From contig CALKHR010000110.1 in the NCBI GenBank assembly GCA_937988885.1, positions 1 through 64,000 on the forward strand: DNA of 64,000 nucleotides, given 5' to 3'. Shown here one piece after another: positions 42,833 to 51,363 of the stretch. A program made the translations under genes and the position numbers. Below the pieces are notes generated by a model. That model was given only the letters and a program-made list of their open reading frames with translations, ran no database searches and had not been told where the DNA came from. Numbering within the stretch: position 1 is the first letter of the stretch; the number at the start of each line of letters is the position of its first letter. This stretch comes from an uncultured Roseiflexaceae bacterium. GTDB lineage: Bacteria > Chloroflexota > Chloroflexia > Chloroflexales > Roseiflexaceae.

Positions 42833-43756
42833 TTAGAAGAGTTCGGGGATGTAGGAACGAGCGATCGGAGCTAGACGCTCCGCTTCTGCTTGCGGAATAC
42901 CGCGATACGGCCAGCGCAACCGCGTGCCTGCGCTGCCCCATCCGCCGATCGCCGCCAGCAACTTATCGAGGGCCGGGTTGGAGTAGCCCTGCGCAGCGAA
43001 CGGCATAATGTGGTCTTGGAAGAACGCCAGGATGCGCTGCTCGGTCTGCAACGCTGCGGGCAGGTCGGTCTGCATCTGTTCCCACCAACGCTGCGCACCA
43101 GCCGGGCTGAGGCAGGCCACGTTCGAGTAACTGCCAGCCGCACCGCGCGCAAAGCCGGTCGCCAAGTGATGCCCGGGTACAAACACTGCCAACCCCGCCA
43201 AATGCTTGCGCATAGCGGCATACCACGAAGCCCCGCCATCGCCCAACTTCAAGCCGATCACATTCGGGATGCCTGCGCACAGCTTGCCTAAACCCGCAGG
43301 ATCAAGCAGGCGCTTCACGTGGGGCGGGTGGTAGAGCACGATGCTGACCGCGCCAGCGACCTCCGCCATACCCTCCAAAAAGGCGCGCGCCTCGTCCATC
43401 GTCGGCACCACCCAATCGGGCAGGATCACCTGAACGGCGCTGGGGCGCAACTGCACGGCCCGCCGCAGCCGTTCCCGCGCGATCTGCGGGCTGGAATGGC
43501 ACACACCTAGCTGAAACGGCACATTTGCGCGCTCGCACAACTCGGCCACCACCGCGCTGATCCGATCGAACTCATCCTCGGTTTGAGAGGAGAACTCCCC
43601 CGCCGTGCCATTGGTGTAAATGCCGCTCACACCCGCCTCGATCAAGCGGGCCACGTCATCAGCCAAGCGCCCATAATCGATCGTATCGTCGTCGTTGATC
43701 GGCAACAGCACGGTGCCCCACGAACCGCGCAACTGCTCAGCACTAAGAGGCTGCAT
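42833..43756 (-). CDS. DHDPS/NAL-family aldolase-like protein
   Basis: A 307-residue TIM-barrel protein of the dihydrodipicolinate synthase/N-acetylneuraminate lyase family. The Schiff-base lysine is Lys170 (IGLKLGD) and the conserved tyrosine is in VLYHPPH. NGTAGEFSS replaces the GTTGE motif. The C-terminal half (VFVPGHHLATGFARGAAGSYSN) departs from true DapA, so it is probably a lyase or aldolase for another 2-keto acid. No lysine-biosynthesis genes are nearby. A good ribosome site (GAAGGAGAAGG) precedes the ATG. It is divergent from the M42 peptidase gene and convergent with the TPR gene. Confidence 0.85.
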   Translation of the reverse strand: MQPLSAEQLRGSWGTVLLPINDDDTIDYGRLADDVARLIEAGVSGIYTNGTAGEFSSQTEDEFDRISAVVAELCERANVPFQLGVCHSSPQIARERLRRAVQLRPSAVQVILPDWVVPTMDEARAFLEGMAEVAGAVSIVLYHPPHVKRLLDPAGLGKLCAGIPNVIGLKLGDGGASWYAAMRKHLAGLAVFVPGHHLATGFARGAAGSYSNVACLSPAGAQRWWEQMQTDLPAALQTEQRILAFFQDHIMPFAAQGYSNPALDKLLAAIGGWGSAGTRLRWPYRGIPQAEAERLAPIARSYIPELF

Positions 43757-43798
43757 CCACCTTCTCCTTCACTTCCTTGCAAAACAAACCAAAGCGTA

Positions 43799-43872
43799 TA
43801 CATAATATATCCTATATGTAGATATTTTGCATCGCAAAAACATCCTTTTCCCTGTCAAGTTAACATTGTTAA
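43799..43872. promoter_or_regulatory. Two dyads in a divergent AT-rich intergenic region
   Basis: TACATA and TATGTA frame 43799-43820, and TTAACA-T-TGTTAA at 43860-43872 is a perfect 13-bp dyad. They sit between the divergent DHDPS-family gene and the M42 peptidase gene. A TATAAT at 43927-43932 may serve the peptidase gene. The rest of the 313-bp gap shows nothing clear. Confidence 0.45.
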
Positions 43873-44069
43873 GAAATGTAGCCGAACGGAATTTTGAGAC
43901 GTCCTACTATGCGCAACGCAGTCGTGTATAATAACTAGGTTAGGTTTGTCTCAATTGTGGTTTTGCCTGCAATACTTCTCAACGACTATCCTGCACGCGT
44001 ACACGTGAGACCATTTGATACATACTTAACGTTGATGACCTGGCCTAGTCAATATGAAGGGGATACTTC

Positions 44070-45119
44070 ATGGACATTGACTTTCTCAAACGTCTGCTCT
44101 CAACTCCTGGCCCATCGAGCGATGAAATCGCCCCGGCCCGTGTATGGCTAGCAGAGGCAAGCACATTTGCCGATGAGGTACGCATCGACGTTGCGGGCAG
44201 CGCATTAGCCGTCCTCAATGGAAATGGTCCACGGGTACTGCTCGCCGGGCACATCGATGAAATCGGCCTCATGGTTAGCTACATCGACGATGATGGCTTT
44301 CTCTTCTTCCAAGGAGTAGGTGGATGGGACAGCCAGGTTCTCGTCGGTCAACGTGTCCGTCTGTTGGGTCGCCATGGTGAAGTCATTGGTGTAATCGGCA
44401 AAAAGCCCATCCACATTATGAAACCGGAGGAGCGCGAAAAGGCCAGCCGCATCGAAGACCTCTGGATCGATATCGGGGCGCGCAACCGCGAGGAGGCCCA
44501 GAAGCAGGTGCGGGTCGGCACCGTCGGCGTGATCGACGCACCGATCTACGAGTTCCCGAACGGGCGAATCGTCTCGCGCAGCATCGATAACCGCATTGGC
44601 GCCTTCACCGTGCTCGAAGCCCTGCGGCTGCTCGCGCAGGATCGCCCACAGGCCACCGTGGCAGCAGTCGCAACCAGCCAGGAGGAGACGACCTTTGCTG
44701 GCGCGTACACCGCGAGCTTCGCATTCGAGCCGCAGGTCGCGATCGTGGTCGATGTCACCTTCGCCACCGATCACCCCAATTCCGAGAAGCGACAGTTCAG
44801 CGATGTGACGCTCGGTGGTGGGCCTGTGTTCTCGCGCGGAGCCGCCAATAGCCCCGTCCTGTTCGAGATGCTGCTCGACACCGCCGAGCGCGAGGGCATT
44901 CCGTACAGCCTGCAGATCAACCCGCGCTACACCGGCACCGATGCCGATGCGATCCATCTCTCTCGCGGCGGCGTGGCCACCATCGTCGTCTCGATCCCCA
45001 ATCGCTACATGCACTCGCCCAACGAGATGATCCAACTCAGCGACGTTGAGCATGCAGCCCGCGTGATCGCCGCCCTTGTGCGCTCGCTCACGCCCGAGAC
45101 CGATCTTATCCCACGGTAA
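44070..45119 (+). CDS. M42 family metallopeptidase (glutamyl aminopeptidase/FrvX-like)
   Basis: A 349-residue co-catalytic zinc aminopeptidase of family M42, which forms large tetrahedral complexes that trim peptides. The metal and catalytic residues are seen in LLAGHIDEIGLMV (His and Asp), SRSIDNRIGAF (bridging Asp), TSQEETTFAGAYT (general base Glu and Glu ligand), VVDVTFATDHP (Asp) and RYMHSPNEM (His). The length is typical. The start follows AAGGGGAT. A TATAAT is present about 140 bp upstream. It lies one gene before oligoendopeptidase F, suggesting a local peptide-degradation function. Confidence 0.94.
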   Translation: MDIDFLKRLLSTPGPSSDEIAPARVWLAEASTFADEVRIDVAGSALAVLNGNGPRVLLAGHIDEIGLMVSYIDDDGFLFFQGVGGWDSQVLVGQRVRLLGRHGEVIGVIGKKPIHIMKPEEREKASRIEDLWIDIGARNREEAQKQVRVGTVGVIDAPIYEFPNGRIVSRSIDNRIGAFTVLEALRLLAQDRPQATVAAVATSQEETTFAGAYTASFAFEPQVAIVVDVTFATDHPNSEKRQFSDVTLGGGPVFSRGAANSPVLFEMLLDTAEREGIPYSLQINPRYTGTDADAIHLSRGGVATIVVSIPNRYMHSPNEMIQLSDVEHAARVIAALVRSLTPETDLIPR

Positions 45120-45173
45120 ACCGCATCTGCCACTCATCCTCTCCTGCGGCCTTACCAAAACATCTGAACAAAC

Positions 45174-45207
45174 GAATGAGCCAGCACGTTCTCGCCCTGG
45201 CTCATTC
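45174..45207 (+). terminator. Terminator-like hairpin after the M42 gene
   Basis: An 11-bp stem (GAATGAGCCAG / CTGGCTCATTC, 12-nt loop) followed by CGCACACTTTT. The T-run is displaced, so it is a moderate candidate. Confidence 0.6.
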
Positions 45208-45236
45208 CGCACACTTTTCTCATGATGATGTGGCTA

Positions 45237-45245
45237 TGGTACAAT
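45237..45245 (+). promoter_or_regulatory. Extended -10 promoter of pepF
   Basis: TGGTACAAT, 56 bp before the pepF ATG; its leader has a normal ribosome site (TGGAGG). Confidence 0.55.
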
Positions 45246-45301
45246 CATCAACATTTCAAAGCATAGTGACATTGTTGGTAATGATATACATGGAGGCTTA
45301 A

Positions 45302-47107
45302 ATGACAACCACTCAGAAAGTGCCGCAGCGCCACGAGATCCCCATTGAATACACTTGGGATCTAGGGCTTATGTATGCCAGTGATGCAGCGTGGGAACAG
45401 GCTGTTGTACAGCTTGAAGAACGGATTCCCGAGATAGTAGCCTTCCAAAATAAAATTGGCGAAAGTGCTCAGTCTCTGCTTCAAGTCTTGCAACTGCGCG
45501 ATGAACTTAGCCTCCATCTCTACCAAATCTATCGCTACGCTAGCCACCGCCAAGATTCCGACAGCACCGACACCGCAGCCCAAATGCTCGCCGAACGCGC
45601 AGGCTCGCTCGTCGCAAAGGTGAGCGCCGCGACGGCCTTTATCGAACCGGAGATCCTGGCCATCCCCACCGAAACGATCAATCAATGGATCGCAGAAGAG
45701 CCTGGGTTGAAAGTTTACGACTACGCCCTCGAAGAGCTGGCACGCCAACGGGCACACGTGCGCTCCGCCGAGGTCGAAAGCATTCTGGCGCAATTCTACG
45801 ATATCACCCGCGCCACTGGCGAGATCTTCGAGATCCTCACCAACGCCGACCTCGACTTCCCGACCTTCGAGGATGAGAAGGGCCAGACCGTCAAGCTCTC
45901 GCACTCGCGCTATGGCCGCTACATGGAGAGCCAGGATCGACGCGTGCGTCGCGAGGCGTTCAAGGGTATGTTCAGTGCCTTCGGCAGTATCCGCACCACG
46001 CTGGGTGCCACATTGGCCGCCGAAGTGCGCAGCCACGTCATCAATGCGCGTATCCGCAACTACAGCTCGGCGTTGGAGGCAGCCCTCGAGCCCAAAAACA
46101 TCCCGCTCGATGTCTACCACAACCTAATCAGCACCGTCAACCAGAACCTGCCGCGCCTGCACCGCTACATGCGCGTGCGCAAGCAGCTGATGGGCCTCGA
46201 CGAACTGCGCTTCTACGATCTCTACGCGCCGCTCGTCCCCCAAGCCGATATGGACGTGCCGTATCAGGAAGCGACACAACTGGTGGCAGCCGCATTCGAG
46301 CCGCTTGGCCCCGATTATGCCGAGGCACTTCAGAAAGCCTTCACCAATCGCTGGATCGATGTCTACGAGAATGTGGGCAAGCGCGGCGGCGCCTATAGCG
46401 GCGGATCGCATAAATCAGCGCCGTTCATCCTGCTGAACTACCAAGATCGGCTGCGCGATGTGTTCACGCTGGCCCACGAGCTAGGCCACTCGATGCACTC
46501 GTTCTTCTCGTGGCAGACCCAGCCCTTCGTCTACAGCAACTATACGCTGTTCGTGGCCGAAGTCGCCTCCACGCTGAACGAAGCGCTCTTGACCGACTAC
46601 CTGCTCAAGACGCGCAACGATCCGGCGCTGCGCAAGCACCTGATCGTGCAGCAGCTCGAAGATATCCGCGCCACCATCTTCCGGCAGACGATGTTCGCCG
46701 AATTCGAGTTGGACATCCACCAGCGCACCGAAGCGGGTGAGCCGCTCACGGCGGACTCGATCAGCAAGCCGTACTTCAGCTTGGTCGAGCGCTACCTCGG
46801 CCCCGATGTCGTGCTCGACGAGGAGATCGCCTGGGAATGGGCGCGCATCCCACACTTCTACTACAACTTCTACGTCTACCAGTACGCGACCGGCCTCTCG
46901 GCGGCGCTGGCGCTCAGCAAGCAGATTATCAACGAGGGTAAGCCGGCGGTGGAGCGCTACCTCAACTTCTTGAGCAGCGGTTCCTCGCGCTCATCCATCG
47001 ACCTGTTGCGGGGTGCAGGCGTCGATATGACAACGCCGGAGCCGATTCAACAGGCAATGGATCAGTTCGATGCCCTGCTCGACGAGCTAGAGACACTGAG
47101 CGCGTAA
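45302..47107 (+). CDS. pepF: Oligoendopeptidase F (M3 family)
   Basis: A 601-residue zinc oligopeptidase of family M3B. The zinc motif HELGHSMH begins at His392, and the third ligand lies in the downstream helix (FVAEVASTLNEALL). Upstream features such as RGGAYSGGSHKSAPFILLNY are also family-typical. It degrades peptides of about 7-17 residues inside the cell. There is no signal peptide. The ATG follows TGGAGG. It stands alone between two terminators, with its own extended -10 promoter. The M42 gene directly upstream could complete degradation to amino acids. Confidence 0.96.
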   Translation: MTTTQKVPQRHEIPIEYTWDLGLMYASDAAWEQAVVQLEERIPEIVAFQNKIGESAQSLLQVLQLRDELSLHLYQIYRYASHRQDSDSTDTAAQMLAERAGSLVAKVSAATAFIEPEILAIPTETINQWIAEEPGLKVYDYALEELARQRAHVRSAEVESILAQFYDITRATGEIFEILTNADLDFPTFEDEKGQTVKLSHSRYGRYMESQDRRVRREAFKGMFSAFGSIRTTLGATLAAEVRSHVINARIRNYSSALEAALEPKNIPLDVYHNLISTVNQNLPRLHRYMRVRKQLMGLDELRFYDLYAPLVPQADMDVPYQEATQLVAAAFEPLGPDYAEALQKAFTNRWIDVYENVGKRGGAYSGGSHKSAPFILLNYQDRLRDVFTLAHELGHSMHSFFSWQTQPFVYSNYTLFVAEVASTLNEALLTDYLLKTRNDPALRKHLIVQQLEDIRATIFRQTMFAEFELDIHQRTEAGEPLTADSISKPYFSLVERYLGPDVVLDEEIAWEWARIPHFYYNFYVYQYATGLSAALALSKQIINEGKPAVERYLNFLSSGSSRSSIDLLRGAGVDMTTPEPIQQAMDQFDALLDELETLSA

Positions 47108-47125
47108 TACAACAAGGCGCTCAGC

Positions 47126-47162
47126 GAAGTGGAGGGAAGCACAAGCACCCCTCCACTTTTTT
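47126..47162 (+). terminator. Rho-independent terminator of pepF
   Basis: A 10-bp stem (AAGTGGAGGG / CCCTCCACTT, 12-nt loop) running into a stretch of seven Ts. Confidence 0.9.
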
Positions 47163-47739
47163 CATGCTCAAACATAACCATCTCTTGGCATCACTACATA
47201 CCCGCTGCCATAGGCGACATGGGTTTTGTACAGCCATTGGATTGGTATCACTTTCAAAAACCGCGATTCAACGCATCATTATGCCATATTGCGTTCTTTT
47301 CCCGATTTATCATGAAACCAACGTCTTTTCACGCAGAACAATCCAAAAATCCTCAAATATCCCTCTATCAAGCCATGAAATCAAACATTTACACCTTGCT
47401 ACCATCGATCTAAACATCGTATACTCTCAATATCTCTCAGAACATTTCACAAGCTCATCCTTAGCAACGATTAAAGCATATCCAGAATGTAATATTCTGC
47501 CTATCGAAATAGTACCCCAGTACTATGTTATTTCAAAATTTTTGTCCTATACTGACATATTAGTACGTGTAGCATTATCTACACGTCAACCTATTATTAT
47601 GCCAAAAGTTTATATTACTTCATTTCCTTCGGCCCGTATACCGTTTGTTAATCCATAAAATATTTTGTCTCGGTAAATATTGGATTACAGCGGTTTCTCT
47701 TACCACGAAGAACCACATCTTAGTGAAAGGGGCCTAGCG
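47163..47739. other. AT-rich intergenic stretch without a convincing gene
   Basis: This stretch between pepF and the Thr-Pro-rich protein is visibly richer in A and T than the rest of the window. One frame is open for 164 codons (47164-47658), but its start lies in the pepF terminator and has no ribosome site. Its codon use is unlike the neighbours, and the product has no recognisable domain. I see no tRNA, repeat or terminator in it. It may be a decayed or transferred piece. Confidence 0.6.
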
Positions 47740-49398
47740 ATGAGACGCCCGTTCGTCGTCAGTTCTTTCATTATTTGGGCACTTGTTGCTGTTTTTTGGC
47801 ATTCCATCTCGTTCACTCCCTCTGCAAGCGCAGCACCGAACGCTGCACCCTCCAAAACGCCGACACCTTCAACAGTCGCCAATGTTATCTTCGATGACCC
47901 CGATACTGCGGTCTGTCTGCCAGAGCCGCAAATGATCACTGTTGAAGGTACGGTTGTGCTGCAGCCCGCCGGGAAAACCGCGCGCCTACAGCTCGCTTAC
48001 TACATCGTGCATCCCGCCGATCTCCGTACCGAAACCGAGTACGTCGATTATGGCTTGGTGCAGGATGGCGATCGATTCTCGATCGACGTGCCCTGGCCTG
48101 GCATTCGACCGACCGATACTGTGGTGGAGATTCATATCGGCGGTATGTTGCTTGATCGGCGCACTGGCAACCCGATTATGAACCGTGGCGCCAGTTTGGA
48201 CTACTACTGGTATCCTTGGGTGTGCCCACCACCTTCGGGAACAGCCACCCCAACAGTAACTCCGACCGAAACTCCGACGGCTACCCCAACGGAGACGCCG
48301 ACCAATACGGCTACCCCGACGGAGACACCAACCAATACGCCGACCGCTACCGAGACAGCTACACCGACCAATACGGCTACTCCGACAGAGACACCAACCA
48401 ATACGCCGACCCCTACCGAGACAGCTACACCGACCAATACGGCTACCCCAACGGAGACACCGACTAACACGGCTACTCCGACGGAGACAGCTACGCCGAC
48501 TAACACGGCTACTCCGACGGAGACGCCGACCAACACACCGACGGCTACTGAGACAGCTACGCCGACCAACACACCGACGGCTACTGAGACAGCTACGCCG
48601 ACCAACACGGCTACGCCGACTAACACGCCTACCAACACGCCGACGGCTACCAATACGGCTACACCGACCAACACGCCAACTAACACGCCGACGGCTACCA
48701 ATACGGCTACGCCTACCAATACCCCGACCAACACGCCGACGGCTACCAATACAGCTACGCCGACCAACACGCCAACTAACACGCCGACGGCTACCAATAC
48801 GGCTACGCCGACTAACACGCCAACTAACACGCCGACGGCTACCAATACGGCTACGCCTACCAATACCCCGACCAACACGCCGACGCCGACCAATACGCCG
48901 ACTGCGACTCCTACTCGCACGGCTACGCCGACGGCCACCAACACGCCAACGCCGACCAATACCGCTACACCTACCAATACGCCGACGCCGACTAATACGG
49001 CTACGCCAACAAGCACACCAACCAATACACCCACACCATTGCCAACTGGTCGTATTGGCGACCTGGTTTGGTACGACAGCAACCAGAACGGCATCCGAGA
49101 CGAGGATGAGTATGGTATGGGTGAAATGTATGTTTACCTCTACCTGGATGATGGTGATGGTGTGTTTGAGCCGGAAGGCGATGACATTCTGATCGCACAA
49201 ACCATGACCGATCCTGATTGGGAAGGGCCGAACTACGGCACGTACCAGTTCACCAACTTACCTGCTGGTCAGTACTGGGTCACGGTTGATCCTGAAGTGT
49301 GGCAGGACACGACACCGAATCCGCACCCGCTGATCGACTTGGGTGATGGCGAAAGCTATCAAGATGCCGACTTTGGCCTGTTTAGCGATGTCGGGTAA
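47740..49398 (+). CDS. Secreted surface protein with Thr-Pro repeat linker and SdrD B-like domain
   Basis: A 552-residue exported protein. A signal peptide (RRPFVVSSFIIWALVAVFWHS...ASAAP) is followed by a globular domain (about 35-165; IFDDPDTAVCLPEP, WYPWVCPP). A linker of about 260 residues made almost wholly of Thr, Pro, Asn, Glu and Ala follows. The C-terminus is a single SdrD B-like domain (IGDLVWYDSNQNGIRDEDE, then YQFTNLPAGQYWVTV, DADFGLF), a calcium-binding Ig-like fold. I use ATG 47740 with AAAGGGG upstream. The linker probably carries the N-domain away from the cell and may be O-glycosylated. The role, perhaps adhesion or sheath, is inference. Confidence 0.85.
   Translation: MRRPFVVSSFIIWALVAVFWHSISFTPSASAAPNAAPSKTPTPSTVANVIFDDPDTAVCLPEPQMITVEGTVVLQPAGKTARLQLAYYIVHPADLRTETEYVDYGLVQDGDRFSIDVPWPGIRPTDTVVEIHIGGMLLDRRTGNPIMNRGASLDYYWYPWVCPPPSGTATPTVTPTETPTATPTETPTNTATPTETPTNTPTATETATPTNTATPTETPTNTPTPTETATPTNTATPTETPTNTATPTETATPTNTATPTETPTNTPTATETATPTNTPTATETATPTNTATPTNTPTNTPTATNTATPTNTPTNTPTATNTATPTNTPTNTPTATNTATPTNTPTNTPTATNTATPTNTPTNTPTATNTATPTNTPTNTPTPTNTPTATPTRTATPTATNTPTPTNTATPTNTPTPTNTATPTSTPTNTPTPLPTGRIGDLVWYDSNQNGIRDEDEYGMGEMYVYLYLDDGDGVFEPEGDDILIAQTMTDPDWEGPNYGTYQFTNLPAGQYWVTVDPEVWQDTTPNPHPLIDLGDGESYQDADFGLFSDVG
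48240..49040 (+). repeat. Coding minisatellite for the Thr-Pro linker
   Basis: Short in-frame repeats of ACxCCxACx type cover about 800 bp. In the centre a 48-bp unit, coding for NTPTNTPTATNTATPT, is repeated about five times. Upstream units contain Glu (ETPT). Copies are close at the DNA level but vary at third positions, with mixes of ACG/ACA and CCG/CCA/CCT. Confidence 0.92.
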
Positions 49399-49412
49399 CG
49401 TTTCCTGATCAC

Positions 49413-49449
49413 AAAAAAGGCGGGGGTGCCAAGCACTCCCGCCTTTTTG
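49413..49449. terminator. Bidirectional terminator between the Thr-Pro protein gene and glyS
   Basis: An A-rich arm (AAAAAGGCGGGGGTG) pairs with CACTCCCGCCTTTTT with one G-U. The plus-strand T-run and the minus-strand T-run can serve both convergent genes. Confidence 0.9.
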
Positions 49450-49480
49450 CTGCCGTTTGAACAGAACGCGTATCGCCGTG

Positions 49481-51073
49481 TTAGCGCGATTGCTCCAGAT
49501 ACGCTGTCAACTCGTTGATCGAAACCCGCTCCTGAGCCATCGTATCGCGGTCGCGCACCGTCACAGTCTGATCCTCCAAGGTCTGGAAATCGACTGTGAT
49601 GCAGTAGGGCGTGCCGATCTCATCCTGGCGGCGATACAGCTTCCCGATCGCGCCCGTGTCATCGTACACGGCCCGCATACGCCCACCCGCCTGTAGGGAA
49701 CGCCGAATATCCTTGGCGACCGAGACCAAGCCCTCGTGGTTACGCTTGAGCGGGAACACCGCCGCCTTCACAGGCGCAATGTGCGGCTTAAAGTGCAGCA
49801 CCGTGCGGAAGAACTCATCGGTGACGGGCTGGGCCTGGCCGCGCAACTTCTTGCCCACCTCGATCTGATCCGCCCCTGGCATGCTCAGCAGCGCATCGAT
49901 CTGCGGCAACTGCTCGGGCAGCGCGCTCGCGATCGCTTGGCCCCGCTCTAGCAGCGCATCGCGGGCTTCCGCGCTGATCTTCTCGTTCTTGCCCACCGAC
50001 TTGAGGAACGCGGCCAGCGCATCCGACACCACCTGAAGCTTCTCGGCGGGCGGCGCCTTGACCATCTGCTCGTCGTAGCTCTCCGCCATCACCGCCAGCA
50101 CGCAGCGCCCCACACCCGCCGAAGGCTCGATCACAAATGGCACCACATGCCGCTTGCTCTCCGGGTCGAAGTATGTCAGCTTCGCGGTGCTATCGCGGTT
50201 CTCCGAGACGCGCGCCTGGATGTTGAGCGACGCCTGATCCTTCGAGTGCGAGCCGAGGTCGTAATCGCTGCGGCTTGCAATACCCTCGATCTCCTGCTCG
50301 CCGATATCGGGGTAGTTGTACATCAGGTCGAAGGTGCGCTTGGAGTAGTGCGCCAGTTCATCCTTCGGCACATCGTAGATCGAGATCTTGCTGCGCGGGA
50401 TACCAATGCTCTCCCACCAGCTGAGCCGATCTTCAAGCCAGCGCTGATGCCAATCGTCCTCGGTGCCCGGCATCACGAAGTACTCGATCTCCATCTGATC
50501 GAACTCGCGCACACGGAACAGGAAGTTGCGCGGGTTGATCTCGTTGCGGAACGCCTTACCCACCTGCGCAATACCGAACGGCAACTTGCGGCTGGTGCTC
50601 GAAAGCACATTGCCAAAGTTGACGAAGATACCCTGAGCCGTCTCCGGGCGCAGATACGCGAACGACTCGCTATCAGCGATCGGGCCGACCTGGGTCTTAA
50701 ACATCATATTGAACGGGCGCGGCTCGGTAAGATCGGTCGAGCCACAGCTCGGACATTTGCCGTGAACATGGTCGGCACGCCAACGCGCTTTACAGTTGCG
50801 ACAATCGACGAGCGGATCGGTGAATGTCTCCTCGTGGCCCGAATATTTCCAGACCAACCGATTCATCAGAATGGAGGCATCGAGCCCTTCCATATCGTCG
50901 CGCTCGTACACGTTATTGCGCCACCACGACGAGATGATGTTATTCTTCAGCTCGACACCGAGGGGGCCGTAATCGAACACCCCTTGCAAGCCACCGTAGA
51001 TATCGGAGCTTGGGAAGATAAAGCCACGTCGTTTCGCGAGTGAGACCAATTGGTCCATACTTGTTGCAGGCAT
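49481..51073 (-). CDS. glyS: Glycyl-tRNA synthetase, dimeric single-chain type
   Basis: A 530-residue class II glycyl-tRNA synthetase of the alpha2 type (found also in archaea, eukaryotes and many bacteria), not the alpha2beta2 GlyQ/GlyS form. It charges tRNA-Gly with glycine. LAKRRGFIFPSSDIYGGLQGVFDYGPLG is the typical start. CRNCKARWRADHVHGKCPSCGS is a zinc-ribbon-like insertion. RPETAQGIFVNF and GIAQVGKAFRNEINPRNFLFRVREFDQMEIEYF are motif 2, and EPSAGVGRCVLAV motif 3. A C-terminal anticodon-binding domain ends the protein. ATG 51073 has a strong ribosome site (AAAGGAGG). Expression is under a T-box leader. Confidence 0.97.
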   Translation of the reverse strand: MPATSMDQLVSLAKRRGFIFPSSDIYGGLQGVFDYGPLGVELKNNIISSWWRNNVYERDDMEGLDASILMNRLVWKYSGHEETFTDPLVDCRNCKARWRADHVHGKCPSCGSTDLTEPRPFNMMFKTQVGPIADSESFAYLRPETAQGIFVNFGNVLSSTSRKLPFGIAQVGKAFRNEINPRNFLFRVREFDQMEIEYFVMPGTEDDWHQRWLEDRLSWWESIGIPRSKISIYDVPKDELAHYSKRTFDLMYNYPDIGEQEIEGIASRSDYDLGSHSKDQASLNIQARVSENRDSTAKLTYFDPESKRHVVPFVIEPSAGVGRCVLAVMAESYDEQMVKAPPAEKLQVVSDALAAFLKSVGKNEKISAEARDALLERGQAIASALPEQLPQIDALLSMPGADQIEVGKKLRGQAQPVTDEFFRTVLHFKPHIAPVKAAVFPLKRNHEGLVSVAKDIRRSLQAGGRMRAVYDDTGAIGKLYRRQDEIGTPYCITVDFQTLEDQTVTVRDRDTMAQERVSINELTAYLEQSR

Positions 51074-51085
51074 AGGAACCTCCTT

Positions 51086-51315
51086 TGTGCCTGGGGCAAC
51101 AAAAAGCCCCAGGCGATCTGTTATCGCCTGGGGACGCATCAACACTATCGACGCGCGGTTCCACCCCAGTTACCGCAGACTGTGGAATACAGCCAAACGG
51201 TCGCTCAAGCAAATAGGCTCCACAGTGCCTTCGCCACTTCCATCACCACCAGGCTCTCACTATCCCTGGCTCGCTGAGGCTGGTCGAGTGGGTACTCCTC
51301 TGTTTCATCGCCCGT
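51086..51315 (-). promoter_or_regulatory. T-box riboswitch of glyS
   Basis: Reading the minus strand, the leader contains AGTA (51293-51296) like the Stem I loop E, and a likely specifier GGC followed by A at 51227-51229 (context GAAGGCACT), matching tRNA-Gly(GCC). It then has the T-box sequence GGGTGGAACCGCG (51154-51166) and a terminator CCCCAGGCGAT...ATCGCCTGGGG plus T-run at 51101-51133. Uncharged tRNA-Gly should stabilise an antiterminator made from GGGG of the T-box and TCCCC of the terminator arm. A second GCCCCAGGC (51089-51097) follows the terminator. Confidence 0.92.
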
Positions 51316-51321
51316 TGGAGC

Positions 51322-51350
51322 AGTATAGCACAGAGCGGCATGTGTGACAA
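51322..51350 (-). promoter_or_regulatory. Promoter of the glyS T-box transcript
   Basis: On the minus strand TTGTCA (51345-51350) and TATACT (51322-51327) are 17 bp apart, with extended TGC before the -10. The T-box leader begins a few bases later. Confidence 0.8.
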
Positions 51351-51363
51351 GAGCTCTCGACGA

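Noticed and set aside
42833..43756. Assignment as DapA (dihydrodipicolinate synthase)
   Set aside because: The active-site surroundings differ from DapA and no lysine genes are near, so only the family is called.
47164..47658. 164-codon open frame in the AT-rich gap
   Set aside because: It begins in the T-run of the pepF terminator, has no ribosome site, unusual codon use and no domain.
48240..49040. Possible CRISPR array
   Set aside because: The repeats are in frame in a secreted protein, without unique spacers of constant length, and no cas genes are present.
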